Of a stretch of DNA of 64,000 nt, positions 1 to 11,739 are shown one piece after another; the stretch's first letter is position 1, and every line of letters starts with the position of its first letter. Source of the stretch: Chiridota heheva (Eukaryota > Echinodermata > Holothuroidea > Apodida > Chiridotidae). The position numbers and the translations under genes are program-made. Under the pieces are notes generated by a model. That model was not told the DNA's origin. It saw only the letters and a list, made by a program, of their open reading frames with translations, and did no database searches. Where the stretch lies: positions 1 through 64,000 of the forward strand of contig JAIGNY010004306.1 of NCBI GenBank assembly GCA_020152595.1, written 5' to 3'.

Positions 1-2180
1 CTGGGAAACTCACCGACGAGTCTTAGTAGAGTTTTGTCTAATATACACAACACAAGTACTGACACTGATGCAAAATCATCTACAAACAATGTTATTCAAG
101 AACTAAATTTTGAAATTGCTCTGCAAGCGATGATAAGATCGCAAAATTAAAGGATTTAGTCAAGAATTATATGCATGTATTCTCCCAAGACAAAAATGAC
201 TTAGGACACACTACGGTTGTAAAGCATGAAATTCCTCTAAGAGAATACAAGCCCTTTAAGGACAGGTACCGTGAGAATACCGCCTTTACAGTATGATGAG
301 GTGCGACAATGTCTACAGGACATGGTCGATGCAGGGGCCATTAGAGAGTCCCATAGTCCTTTGCATCCCGATTGTCATTGTCAAAAAGAAAGATGGTTCG
401 ATAAGACTCTGCATCGATTACAGAAAACTGAACAATGACACAATTAAAGACTTGACGACTCCCTCATTGAGGAGTCACTTGATGCCTTAAGTGGGGCAAA
501 GTGGTTCAGCTCCTTTGATTTGCAAAGTGGCTATTGGCAAATCGAGGTTGCTGAAAAAAGACAAACACAAGACCGCTTTTACTACACCAATGGGGTTTTA
601 CGAGTGCAACCGTGATGCTATTTGGCCTGACAAATGCCCCAGCCACATTCCAGCGCTTTGATGGAACGCTGTGTTGGGGACATGAATTTGAAGCAATGCC
701 TCGCTTACCTCGATGATATCATCGTTTTCTCAAAAACATTTGAGGAACACTTAGAAAGACTAGCCTTAGTTTTTCAAAGACTTGCTGACTATGGTTTGAA
801 GCTTAAACCTTTAAAGTGTAACTTTTAAGAGATCGCGTGAAGTATCTTGGTCACATCGTGTCAGCTAGTGGGGTAGATACAGACCCAGACAAAACAAAGG
901 CCATTCAGACCTGGCCAGTCCCCAAAATGTCAAGCAGCTTGATCATTTCTTGGGTTGCAGGCTACTATCGGAGATTTGTGCAAGACTATTCAAAATTGCG
1001 AAGCCCTTGCATGAAGTCACAGGGGGCCAACCAAGGAAGGTCAATGGCAAAGCCTGTCAAAGCTTACCTAAGTGGCAATGGACAGACGCTTGTCAAAAAG
1101 CATTCAAACTATTGGTAGAAAAGTTTGTAAATCCACCCATTCTGGGGTATGCAGACTATTCATTGCCTTTTGAGTTGCACACTGACGCCAGTACAGATGG
1201 TCTTGGGGCTGCTCTGTACCAAGTCCAAGATGATGTCAAACGAGTTATTGCTTATGCAAGCCGTGGACTTAGAAAGGGTGAAAAGAATTATCCTGCTCAT
1301 AAATTAGAATTTCTGGCGCTGAAATGGGCAGTTACAGATAAGTTTAAAGACTATTTGTATGGGAGAAACTTTGATGTCATTATTGACAACAACCCTTTAA
1401 CTTACATACTTACTACGGCAAAACTGGATGCTACAGGGCATAGGTGGCTAGCTGCCCTAGGGCGCTTTAATTTCACCATCCATTACCGCCCAGGTAATCA
1501 CAACCAAGATGCTGACTATCTCTCGAGACTCCCAGGTTCTGATTGTGACAAAGACTACTCCACAATCAAACAAGTGGATTCACAGATCTTTAACTGCCTT
1601 TGTGCATACCACAAAACTGATCTCTCCTATGATGAAGCCCAATTAACTTTCGATCCCCTGGTAGAGGCAGTAGCAATGGGCCAGGGTGCATTACCTTCAG
1701 TTCTTGGGGACTCCCAACACTCGTCCTTCCCCGGGATAAAACCACAAGAATGGAGAAAGAGACAAAGGGACGACACAATTATTTCAAGGGTAATTCATTA
1801 TCTAAAGTTAAGTAGGCGTCCCCTCCCAAACGAAAGAAATACTGAAGACAAAGATGTTCTTTTGTTACTAAGAGAATGGGACCACCTTTGCTTTCGTGAC
1901 GAGGTCTTGTATCGCAAAAGGGTGTCCACAGTCCACTCTAACACATATTATCAGCTGATTCTTCCATCAGACCTACATAACAAGGCTCTTCAGCTATTGC
2001 ATGGGTCACTTGGGTATAGAACGCACGTTACAGTTAGCCCGTGATCGATTTTATTGGCCACGAATGACAGAAGGTATCACTAACTATGTCAAATCCTGTG
2101 AGAGATGTCTTCGCCGCAAGGCCACACAGAAGCCCATCGAAGGAAGCATTCTGCAGCAGACTGAACAGCTGTGTAGTTTA
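1..2180 (+). pseudogene. pol: Gypsy pol, copy A: RT, RNase H and integrase zinc domain, frameshifted
   Basis: This is the 3' part of a Ty3/gypsy (Metaviridae) polyprotein. Reverse transcriptase motifs include the KKDGS...CIDYRKLN block near 390-430 and the catalytic YLDD at 706-717. RNase H follows with LHTDASTDGLGAALYQ at about 1,177-1,225, then a zinc-binding HHCC integrase N-domain at about 1,995-2,135. Reading is broken by several indels (around 270, 460, 600, 825, 930 and 2,020) that copy B mostly lacks; copy B keeps one frame from 16,793 to 18,313. The integrase DDE core that should follow is absent, and the sequence changes abruptly into the DNA-polymerase module near 2,180. It cannot make a working polyprotein. 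Identity as gypsy pol is secure; the clade is not determined. Confidence 0.93.
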
Positions 2181-2187
2181 TGAGAGC

Positions 2188-2600
2188 TTTGATTTTTCGT
2201 TTTCATCATGAAAGTTGTCAATATTTTCTAGTTGTTCATTTTTCGAGAAAAAAAAAATGGATACACCAAGGAAGAGAAAGGGCAGATCTGAAGGTAATTC
2301 TTCGGAATTAGAAAACATTTTATCTGATTGGAACAGTTTAGAAATAAACTGGGAAGACCTAGGCTTTGAAGAATATTCAGCCAAGAAGCCGATCTTTGAT
2401 TTTTCAGTATTCATCATGAAAGTTGTCAATATTTTCTAGTTGTTCATTTTTGAGAAAAAAAAATGGATACACCAAGGAAGAGAAAGGGCAGATCTAAAGG
2501 TAATTCTTCAGACATTTTATCTGATTGGAACAGTTTAGAATTAAACTGGGAAGACCTAGGCTTTGAAGAATTTTCAGCCGAAGAAGTTTAACAGGCATTT
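2188..2600 (+). repeat. Duplicated promoter-proximal segment and start region, copy A
   Basis: A segment of about 207 bp starting with TTTGATTTTTC is repeated from 2,395. Each copy has the same leader, an A-run and an ATG beginning MDTPRKRKG. The first copy runs into a stop soon after the duplication point. Copy B has the same arrangement at 18,463 and 18,671, so the duplication predates the array. Confidence 0.8.
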
Positions 2601-3788
2601 GAAGCAGAATTAGAAACAGCTTTTAGCCTAGATATTAAAAAATGTTATATTACCTGCAGCAGAGACAGATCCATCAGTGAACTGTGGACACTCAATCTCG
2701 GGTGGCGTAACATCTGGAGGACCCTCGCCACCCAACAGTTGCCAAAAACCTTTCAAATATAGAAAATTTACCAAATTAATGACCAAGAAAACTCGTCAGA
2801 AGTATTATTTCTCTGAGAAAAAGCTTTTGAGGATAGTCTGAGAAAACACAATGTCACAGTCGTTCATATACCGAATCAACTTGGTGAGTTTGTTGAAGAT
2901 TTTATTAATTCTCCACCATCACCAGGCAATTGCTTTGGAGCAGGCACCCCCTTGGACCCACCCGACCATCCAAGTACTTCTTCGGTTCAACCAGATATTC
3001 CAAGTATATCTATTAAGCGGCCACCAATTCCATTAGAACCTGCTGTTACGATTTTACAACCAGGTCGCATCACGGCAAATCAGCCACCATCACCAGGCAA
3101 TTGCTTTGGAGCAGGCACCCTCCTGGACCCACCCGACCATCCAAGTACTTCTTCGGTTCAACCAGATACTCCAAGTACATCTATTAGGCGGCCACCAATT
3201 CCATTAGAACCTGCGGTTACGATTTTACAACCAGGTCGCATCACGGCAAATCAGCCACCATCACCAGGCAATTGCTTTGGAGCAGTCACCCCCTTGGACC
3301 CACCCAACCATCCAAGTACTTCTTCGGTTCAACCAGATATTCTAAGTACATCTATTAAGCGGCCACCAATTCCATTAGAACCTGCGGTTACGATTTTACA
3401 ACCAGGTCGCATCACGGCAAATCAGCCACCATCACCAGGCAATTGCTTTGGAGCAGGCACCCCCTTGGACCCACCCGACCATCCAAGTACTTCTTCGGTT
3501 CCACCAGATATTCCAAGTACAGCTATTGAGCGGCCACCAATTCCATTAGAACCTGCTGTTACGATTTTACAACCAGGTCGCATTATGGCAAATCAGATGC
3601 CAGCAATACCTGAAGGTCTACAAACAGGCGGAGCTGCAACACATTCTCCTTCCACCACTATGGCGCCACCCAAAGAGAAGATGAAAAAAAAGGTTTTTGT
3701 TCTGACTCAGAAACCAGGGGTCTGGAAGTCATCAACCAGTGAATCCACAGGCAGACGAGCCATTGCTGAAACTCCACAAAACCAATGA
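2463..3788 (+). pseudogene. Small basic/acidic then proline-rich protein of the polymerase module, copy A
   Basis: I do not recognise the family. It begins MDTPRKRKG (a basic, possible nuclear-localisation start) and continues through an acidic stretch. A stop near 2,590 and a frameshift separate this from the downstream proline/serine/threonine-rich part, open from 2,952 to 3,788. That part contains four in-frame repeats of 57 residues (171 bp each) with blocks such as PPSPGNCFGAG and RPPIPLEPAVTILQPGR, where copy B has only one. The end is lysine-rich (KEKMKKKVFVLTQKP). It sits just upstream of, and overlaps in a different frame, the polymerase N-terminal region. It could be an accessory protein or a low-complexity N-terminal extension of the polymerase; the sequence does not decide. 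Confidence 0.55.
2915..3600 (+). repeat. 171-bp coding tandem repeat, 4 copies (1 copy in copy B)
   Basis: The words TGGACCCACCC recur at about 2,953, 3,125, 3,297 and 3,468, a spacing of 171-172 bp. The period is a multiple of three, so the proline-rich frame is kept. The corresponding locus at 19,195-19,360 has a single unit. Confidence 0.9.
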
Positions 3789-4766
3789 AGTAAGAGTTTC
3801 TAAATCTAACATGTCTTCATATATTTATAATGTTTTTGTAAACCAGGTTTTGTTACCACGTTTTGTATCTGACAGTGGCAATATGTTTAATGCTGTGTTT
3901 TTATTAATACGAATGTTGTTAGATGTATTGTTACAAAACTTTACACCCTCCGACAGAGTTTCTATCATTTTAGATCACCCAGAATTACATACATCCATAT
4001 ACTTAAATTTTGTTAGGGTAGACCAGATGACCGTGCAAAGAGTTTACAAAAGAGTTGCAAAAGTAATGCAATCGGTGGCCAAATTTGCCCTCGACAAAGA
4101 TTTTTCTATCACATTACAACATTATCAAACCCTTTTGGTCAGGGTAAAAGGTCTTGTAGTAGATTCCAAATGACACCGCATAATTCAATTCGCATAGATG
4201 GTTCGCACAGAGATTGCCTCTTAAGAGCTTGTGTCGTTGGAATGAAACTTACAGATTATTACCACAAATACAAATCAGATAAGAATTTAAACACCAAGAA
4301 TCAAAAGTTTGTACAACCCACTAATGATCAACTGTCCCCTCTAATTGATGCACTTTCATGAGAACAATTGAATATTTGTAAAACAGACGGGTCTCTTGAC
4401 TGTTTAATTAAGGTACAAAGTTTATTTTATGATGAATATTGTTTTTATGTATTTGTTTCGATATGAATGACCCTATTCTATATAAGGGTGATTGCTCACA
4501 CTTAGTTGTGAAATACGTCTCGTTGTACTTGCACAATGAACACTTTGACTTTTTGAGAAAAGTTCCATCTTTCTTAGGTTATAGAAATTTTTGTTTTGTT
4601 TATGAAGTAAAATATATTCTGCCAATGCGCATGTTTGTGCGCAGAAATGCTTTAAATGTAAATCTCCAGCAGGGAATTGTATGGAGGTAGAATCTAAAAC
4701 ATGCCTTGATTGTAATCATATTTTTGCTTCCCAATCGTGCTATGACAATCACAAACAACAGGTATC
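3739..4766 (+). pseudogene. Protein-primed DNA polymerase B, N-terminal part, copy A
   Basis: The segment resembles the N-terminal region of Polinton/Maverick and adintovirus-type protein-primed family B DNA polymerases. It has a DRVSIILDHPELHTSI block, a helix ending KVMQSVAKFALD, and a CLLRACVVG motif resembling the conserved DxxCLxRAI element of these enzymes. Frameshifts and stops interrupt it near 4,130, 4,360 and 4,460. It continues into a Cys-rich region that is cut by the LTR-element insertion at 4,767-4,770; the rest resumes at 8,443. Such enzymes replicate linear viral or transposon DNA from a terminal protein. This copy is dead. Family call rests on motif memory, not a search. Confidence 0.72.
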
Positions 4767-4770
4767 TATT

Positions 4771-5281
4771 TGTAAGAGATATTTTCCCCCTCACAGCCCA
4801 TCTTTATCTTTTCTCCTTATGTCTCTTTAACCATACAGTTATTTAACAGCTTATATCCTAGCAGCATTAATATTCAGTGATTACTCCTCCTAGTGATATA
4901 CTTATTCATTCATGCAAATTATCTCTTCATTCACCTATTTTATTCCTTATATGGATCATAATGATACCTCTTACAATGTACTTACTCACTATTCGTAGAA
5001 ACATACTTGTGGTTGACCCATCCTTCACTGACCAGCCAATTCCTCACTTTCTCCCTTTGTTAATGTTCTTCACTTGGTTTTGTGATACAGTAATGTTAAC
5101 TTGGTTTTATAATTCTGTTAAGTAAAGTTGCATTTGCTTGTGATTTGGAGATTTTGAGTTAAAACATGATTTAAAGTGTTGAATTTAATTTGTGTTTGCT
5201 GTTTTTGTTATTAAGTGAAATATTCCATGTAGCTCCCCACCCTAGCCTCCATCCTGACAATGTGGAGTTAGAGGGGCTACA
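4771..5281 (+). repeat. 5' LTR of the non-autonomous element
   Basis: 511 bp, TG...CA termini, nearly identical to 7,932-8,442. The 82-codon open frame inside it is a chance frame present in both LTRs. Confidence 0.95.
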
Positions 5282-5450
5282 TTTGGTGTCAGAAGTGGCC
5301 AAATGTAAAGTGATTACATTTGGTGTCAGAAGTGGCCAAATGTAAAGTGATTACATTTGGTGTCAGAAGTGGCCAAATGTAAAGTGATTACATTTGGTGT
5401 CAGAAGTGGCCAAATGTAAAGTGATTACATTTAGAAGTGGTCATTTGGTG
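5282..5450 (+). repeat. Tandem primer-binding-site array, 4 copies of 37 bp
   Basis: Immediately after the LTR end the sequence TTTGGTGTCAGAAGTGG occurs four times at 37-bp spacing, each followed by CCAAATGTAAAGTGATTACA. TGGTGTCAGAAGTGG is complementary to the CCA-bearing 3' end expected for a tRNA-Leu with a GTCAGAA/TTCTGAC acceptor stem (established for many metaviral PBSs; the exact host tRNA is inferred). A fifth, degraded unit follows. Normally an element has one PBS. Confidence 0.85.
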
Positions 5451-7919
5451 ATTATCATATGTCATTTGGTTAACAAAACGTTTCTTTTAACTGAGGATGA
5501 TACCTGATTTAACCAGTTGCTGATCCCGGATTTGTGATTGTTTTTCTATGTGATGGTCCAACACCGCTATGAACTCAATGCTGTGGGAAGTGCGGACCAC
5601 CCCTCAACGGTTTAATTCATCGGTGGCCTTATATGCGCCCACAGTAATAGCCATGGTGCGTCTCGATTGAACATTCTTCAACAACATGCGTTTCTTTTAA
5701 CTGTTTGTACTGTTCACCCTTTCTGTTCTTGCCAAATTTTTTGGAAGTTTCCACCGGTGCCTAGCTCTGATGTCCTCCAACGGAGACGTATGATGCCGCC
5801 CGGACTGTGTGCCCTTGCACTTTAAAGCCCAGAAAGAATGCTGATCTTGAGGTTGACGGACTGACGCAGTGAATTTGTATATATATATATATCAACTTAA
5901 CGTGACATTTTGTAAATTTTGTGCCTTCTCGTTACTGGGTATTGCCTATCTGTTTTAACTTTTTGACCTGGAACATTTGTAAGTTACATTTTCTCTTCAT
6001 GATCTGCTTGTATATGCGTGTGTGTCATGTGGTCAGCGAACCATTATCCTGAAGCACTGTATGTACCAATTGTTACTATGTTGGGTATCATAGTTTCTTT
6101 TGTATTCATGCAGTGTGATTGTGCCTCTAGGCTATCTTTTTTTCTTTGGGGAGAGGCCCGGGGTAGGAAGAGGCCCAGGGTGGGGTTCTCCCGTACCATA
6201 GGGCCTGTGTCGTTGTGTTGTGATATTGTTCCAGCATATAATTCATGCATGAACAGATGAATTTGTTGCTTGAAAGAATTTGTTTTGTTATAATTGTTTA
6301 ATTGCTAAATTTGGGTTAGAAATGGTTTGAAATACACAAGTTGCAGACAATTGACATGAAAAGTCAGATGCTTTATAAAATGTAGATTTTTGTTGTTATT
6401 GGTGAAATGGACTGAAAATCCAGGAATTCCATAATTATCTTTTTTTAAATGTTGTATGTTATTCAAGTTTTTTATTTCGTTTTGTCATAGCAGAAATTAA
6501 TATTCTGATGTTTGTGTTCTCTAATTGAATTTGGTTAGATGAGTAGACTGAATTGATTACACACTGTTTTTACACGTATGTGCTGTTGGTGAATGGTGAT
6601 GTGAAGTGTTGCGGCTGCTGTGGTTGTAGTCTGAATTCCTTTGATTAAAATTGGTTGTGATGTTTGGATGAGTCTCCTCACGATTAGGGTCCGAATGGGG
6701 AACAAGGTTCCAGGGACAACCAGGTTTGGTTGGTTCGGCATAGTCGTCGACAAGCTTGTCTTGTGAGTAAATCCAATGCATGCATTACCATTTTTTTTTT
6801 TAAAAGAAGTATGATGGAATTAACAGTAGCTGTCTTAAATCAAACATGCAGGTGTAGTTTTGTGTAGCTTTTGGATTATTGGTGTGTGTGTGTGTTTTTC
6901 ATTGAGTTCATTGCATTTTGGAATGGCTGGTGACTGATGAGTCCCTGCTATAAGTATAGAGGTTGCAAATGGCTTCATTTTGTGAACTATTCTTATTTTG
7001 CAAAAGTGTTCTACTTTAATGCTTATACTTAGTTGTTGCAAGCTTTAACAAGCTTGACTTCCTTCTTAGATAAGGGTGCACTAGATAAGCATTCGGCAAG
7101 TGACGATAGTTTCATTATTATGCAGAAAAAGTCAGATTAATCAGATTAATGCTGTAGTTCAGACTGAAAACAATTGGAGTGATTGGTTCAGATCATTTAT
7201 TCAATGATGAAATTGGTTTATTTTCTTCTTTTCATTGTCCTGTATGTTATTAAACTAATTTGAACTTGATAAGTACACTTTTTTGATTAATTTAACTTGG
7301 ACTTCACTAGTCTACTTTTAGTCATAGCTATATTATATATAGTCAGGTGATTTTCAGTTAAAACTTATGAGTTTTGAATATGATATGAAAGTGTAATTAT
7401 GTGGATCCAAACTAGTTAATTTATGCTTGAAAATGAAATGCCATTTATGAAACTCCTTGTTAGGTATATATTTGTACCTTCTGTTGTATTGTTATCCTGC
7501 TAGAAGAAGATTTTTTTTTTTCCTGTACACGCTGCATTTTCATGCTACAAGAATTTATTCCTGGTTTATCCTTTTTAGGGTCTGCATGGTACTTAGCAGT
7601 GGAATTTTTTATAATTTCATCATTTGTTGAATTGTCATTATTTTTCTTTTGATCATTTTGATAGCTGCATTGAGGAACAGTGGTGTTCTTGATTTGATGC
7701 GTTTATCATCTTTGTTATTTGTGTTTAAACTTTGTTTTGTTTCCTGATTCTATACTGCGTATATTATTCTTGCTTATGTGCCATCTGTCCTTGATGATTA
7801 TATTCTATCTTTAGTTAGTAGTGTAGCGTTTTTACGATTTGTAACTAATGTATTCGTGTATCCGTATTATTATAAGTTTTTTTGCTATTCACCATTGTCC
7901 CAAGGATGTGACAATATTC
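5451..7919 (+). other. Non-coding internal region of the LTR element
   Basis: No frame here looks like gag, protease, RT or integrase. The block 5,567-5,655 (core GCTGTGGGAAGTGCGGACCA) is clearly conserved at 37,519-37,605 in a second, divergent family member, so part of this region is under shared constraint or recent ancestry. Short TA runs occur near 5,878 and 7,330. Frames at 6,018-6,260 and 6,535-6,781 are probably chance frames. Confidence 0.6.
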
Positions 7920-7930
7920 GGCGGGGAGAG
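7920..7930 (+). promoter_or_regulatory. Polypurine tract of the LTR element
   Basis: GGCGGGGAGAG immediately upstream of the 3' LTR is the expected plus-strand priming site. Confidence 0.75.
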
Positions 7931-7931
7931 T

Positions 7932-8442
7932 TGTAAGAGATATTTTCCCCCTCACAGCCCATCTTTATCTTTTCTCCTTATGTCTCTTTAACCATACAGT
8001 TATTTAACAGCTTATATCCTAGCAGCATTAATATTCAGTGATTACTCCTCCTAGTGATATACTTATTCATTCATGCAAATTATCTCTTCATTCACCTATT
8101 TTATTCCTTATATGGATCATAATGATACCTCTTACAATGTACTTACTCACTATTCGTAGAAACATACTTGTGGTTGACCCATCCTTCACTGACCAGCCAA
8201 TTCCTCACTTTCTCCCTTTGTTAATGTTCTTCACTTGGTTTTGTGATACAGTAATGTTAACTTGGTTTTATAATTCTGTTAAGTAAAGTTGCATTTGCTT
8301 GTGATTTGGAGATTTTGAGTTAAAACATGATTTAAAGTGTTGAAATTAATTTGTGTTTGCTGTTTTTGTTATTAAGTGTAATATTCCATGTAGCTCCCCA
8401 CCCTAGCCTCCATCCTGACAATGTGGAGTTAGAGGGGCTACA
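7932..8442 (+). repeat. 3' LTR of the non-autonomous element
   Basis: 511 bp, almost identical to the 5' LTR; followed by the TATT target duplication and the resumed polymerase sequence. Confidence 0.95.
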
Positions 8443-10345
8443 TATTCAGGCGAAGGGGATAGAAATTGCTTCAGTCTGTTCAAGGATCAAAGGTTGTCCT
8501 CTGTGTAACAAGACATTGTTCCCTCGCAGGAAGCACAGTTGTGAACCTATAACATGGTGCAGTTCATGCGGTACAACGAGACCTATTAAGCATCATTGTT
8601 TCATAACACCTGTCAAATTAAATTATCCAAACTGGCTAGCAAAGGACCAGGAAACCGAAGAGGCCCAAATTCTATGACTTTGAATCTTACATCAGCGTAC
8701 CCGATAGTAACAGTGTTATGGAACATGTCCCCCATTTTTGTATTTTAATGCTTGTTTGTTCATTTTGTGTTGATGATAAGTCAGTCCCTAGAGATAGGCA
8801 GACTTACATATCCTCATGTATGCATTTTCGATGCATAACTTTCATATAGGTCCAAACTGTGTTGCACAACTTATGAATTACATTTTGCATTCAAATTACT
8901 TGTTGGTTGCACATACATAGCCCACAATTTTAGAATGTATGATGGGGCCTTTATACTTAAGTGAATTGTGCAATAGAAATGTACCTTTCACACCTACAGT
9001 GATCGGTTGTAAAATCATGTCTATCGTTTCAAAGCAAAGTACAAAGGCCGTTTTCATTTTCGTTTTATAGATTCTTTAAACTTCTTACCAATGGCCCTTG
9101 CAAATTTCCCCCCAAGCCTTTCACCTTGCTGAAAGAAAGAAGGGTTTCTTTCCCTATTTGTTTAATGATGGGACGAATGACACATATATCGGACCTTACC
9201 CCGCTATACAATTTCTGATCGACAGAATGCCTGGTAAGAAGAAAGGTGAATTCTCGCATGGTATGAGAAGGTAAAAGACCAAACATTCATTATGGAGAAA
9301 GAATTGCAAGAGTACTGTTATTCAGGTGTATTAATCTTAAAAGAGGGGTGTTTAACCTTTCTTAAGATATTTGCAGATAATTTCGGGGAGGACCCTTTTG
9401 CAAATTCAATCACCATCCCATCAGCATGCATGAGAGTATTCCGTGGCAGATTTATGGTAGAAGACTCAATCGGAGCAAATGTAATGACAGGCAATCAAAT
9501 GCTTGGTCATAGAGCTCAACAGTCAAGACTTGCAAATGTATGGCTTGCTTTCAAGAAGAAACAGAACCCTCAGCAGAAAATCCGCACAGCCCTACTAGAT
9601 GAGGGTGGGGAGGCCTTTGTCCAAGAAAAAAACAAAATTTTGTGGGTGGATGGGCTGTGTGAGGAAAAGAAAATAATTTATGAGTTTTACGGATGTGCTT
9701 TTCATGGTTGTCCCAAATGTTTCCCACGCAGATATCAAAGGACCCCGCATGACTTACAATCATTTGAAGATGCCTATCAAGCCACCAAACGTAGGGAAAA
9801 TGCCCTTAGAGAAATGGGGTACACCTTAGTCACGGAATGGGAATGTTCGTTCACAACAGCCTTAGCAAAAGTCTCCACACCACTCCCGGATGTGGAGAAG
9901 TTTTCTCCAATCTCCCCAAGAGATGCTTTCTTCGGGGGTCTTACTAATGCAATTAAGCTTTACTATAAGTGCGACCCCAAATTAGGAGAAAAAAATCTAC
10001 TATATGGATGTTTGCTCTCTTTATCTGTATGTAAATAAACATGGAGTATACCCCGTAGGAGTACCCAAAGTTATAAGAACACCTCCCATAAGTGATATTA
10101 ACAATTTATTTTGGTCTTATCAAATGTAAGGTCATTGCGCCTAAAGATTGATATATTCCTTTATTACCTGTAAAGCTTGATAAATCGTATTTTCCATTAT
10201 GTATGTTATGTGTAAAGACCAAGTGTAAATCATGTAACCATTCAGAATCTGAAAGAAGTTTTTGGGGAACTTGGACTCACTTCGAAGTGATCAAGGCCCT
10301 CGAGTTAGGATATAAAGTAGTAGAGAAAGCAATTAAAAAGAAAAA
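8443..10345 (+). pseudogene. Protein-primed DNA polymerase B, middle part, copy A (truncated after motif A)
   Basis: It resumes after the LTR insertion with Cys-rich zinc-binding motifs (CPLCNKT, CSSCG), then an exonuclease-like start with a YDFES-like stretch near 8,680. From 9,292 a 248-codon frame contains FRGRFMVEDSIGAN, the YEFYGCAFHGCPKCF block typical of Polinton/adintovirus PolB, and FFGGLTNAIKLYY. Polymerase motif A (DVCSLYL, family DxxSLYP) lies at 10,007-10,027 in a shifted frame. Homology fades at about 10,345 after a Cys/His segment (CMLCVKTKCKSCNH). Motifs B and C, with the catalytic aspartates, are missing and the opposite-strand gene begins at once. Several frameshifts make it a pseudogene. 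Confidence 0.78.
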
Positions 10346-10402
10346 TCGATAATTATGCATGTTATTATTATTATTATTATAACTTCTGCTTTTTTATATT
10401 TT

Positions 10403-11733
10403 CTACCAATCTAGCGATTCTGTGGGGGGCACAAATCGAACTCTGTTCAAGTTTATGTCAAGCTGTCCTGCAAGGAAATTCAAAGCCGTACCCTTAAAAT
10501 TTTTCAAGAACTCAGGTCTTGTAAGCCGGAAACTATTAGTACATGGATTCAGACCCCCTTTGTAATCAAACCACCATGTTCTTATGTCGCACCTTACATT
10601 CCCCTCGTAATTGAGAATTCTAACAATAGTACCTTCTGAGCCAATGTTAAAACCTTGTGTTTTATTATCTGTAGCACATTCGATAGGCTTCCGGAATGGA
10701 TCTTCTGTGTCAATGACTTGCTGCAAGTGTTGACTAAAATGATCTAACAAGACTTCTCTCAAAGAAACTATTTTTTCAAATAGATCCTTTGAAGGCTAAA
10801 CACAAAATTTGCTTTGGTATCCCCTTTCTTTCCATATTTCTTCTTTTGCATACTGCAAAAGTAGACCCTACCACCCAGAACATATACCCCTGTACGGTCG
10901 CTTATATTATACCCTCGTGGCTTAAAGTCAGCTGCCACATCAACCTCTCCTTTGCCTATGATTGACTTACGCATTTCGTTTATATTCCTCCTCAGCTGAT
11001 CAGCCTCAAACACCTTCATCGACACTTGCGAGGGCTGGAACATTTCTACCCGTTGTTGCTGCCCAGGTGAGAGGGTTGCCCCATGAATTGATGCCGACGA
11101 ACTTGCTGCCGCTGGGTGCCTTTGGCATTGGACCGTCTGCCCCTGCTGCTGTCCCTGCTGCTGTTGCTGATGCTGCTGCTGATTCTGAGCCAATGGCTGT
11201 TGCAGAACCTGGTGCCTTTGGCGTTGGACCGTCTGCCCCTGCTGCTGTCCCAGCTGCTGTTGCTGATGCTGCTGCTGATTCTGAGCCAATGGCTGTTGCA
11301 GAACCTGAAGTTGCTGGACCTGCTGTTGATTGTTCGGGAGATTCATCGGTGACTGAATTGTCGCCAGTACAGGAATGTGAGTATCTTCCAACTGTTCCAT
11401 TTGTGCGAACAATGTTTCAAAATCTTGTGATTGTTCAATCTGATCAGGCTGAGATTGAACTGCCATATATTGAGAGTTATTATCTGGTGGTGCTGCTACA
11501 TATTGAGAGTTATTAGTGTTATAAATAGGCAGTGGTGATGTCACCCCAATTGATGACACCACACCAACCGTTAAAACTGCCGTTTGTACCGGAGCCATGG
11601 TTGGTGTGAGCTGCTTACGCTTTCTTTTCGTGGTTTGAGCCTTCCCTGGACTTCTTACTCTCTTCTGCGCTTTCTGAGGTGGTTGAGTTGCTTCCAGGAC
11701 TACCTGCAGTGCATTCGTCTTCACAGCTTCCAC
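10403..11733 (-). pseudogene. Gln-rich protein with C-terminal PC4-like domain, copy A (frameshifted)
   Basis: This matches the intact 443-residue copy B protein (22,511-23,842) over its whole length. It is split by indels near 10,765-10,800 into an N-terminal frame (10,768-11,733) and a C-terminal frame (10,403-10,762). The N-terminal part is basic with a KRKRKQL stretch, followed by two Gln-rich blocks. The C-terminal part ends with the motif DIRTWWFDYKGGLNP, which follows the signature of the single-stranded-DNA-binding PC4/Sub1 domain. It is convergent with the truncated polymerase. See copy B for interpretation. Confidence 0.75.
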
Positions 11734-11739
11734 GATGTT

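Larger units (their letters stand above)
4771..8442 (+). mobile_element. Non-autonomous LTR retroelement inserted in the polymerase gene, 3,672 bp
   Basis: Two direct LTRs of 511 bp (4,771-5,281 and 7,932-8,442) flank an internal region of about 2.65 kb without any gag-pol homology. Both LTRs start TGTAAGAGAT and end GGGGCTACA. The 4-bp target duplication TATT lies at 4,767-4,770 and 8,443-8,446. The empty site is seen intact in copy B (20,528-20,540), which confirms the boundaries. I see two differences between the LTRs (around 5,186 and 5,219), so the insertion is young and certainly later than the array duplication. Size and lack of coding match LARD-like elements that rely on another element's proteins. 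Confidence 0.95.

Noticed and set aside
4877..5125. 82-codon frame present identically at 4,877 and 8,038
   Set aside because: It lies wholly inside the two LTRs of the non-autonomous element; its conservation is explained by LTR identity.
10962..11516. Long plus-strand frames rich in Ala/Leu/Pro at 10,962-11,516 and 23,176-23,547
   Set aside because: They are antisense shadows of the CAG-rich glutamine repeats of the minus-strand PC4-like gene.
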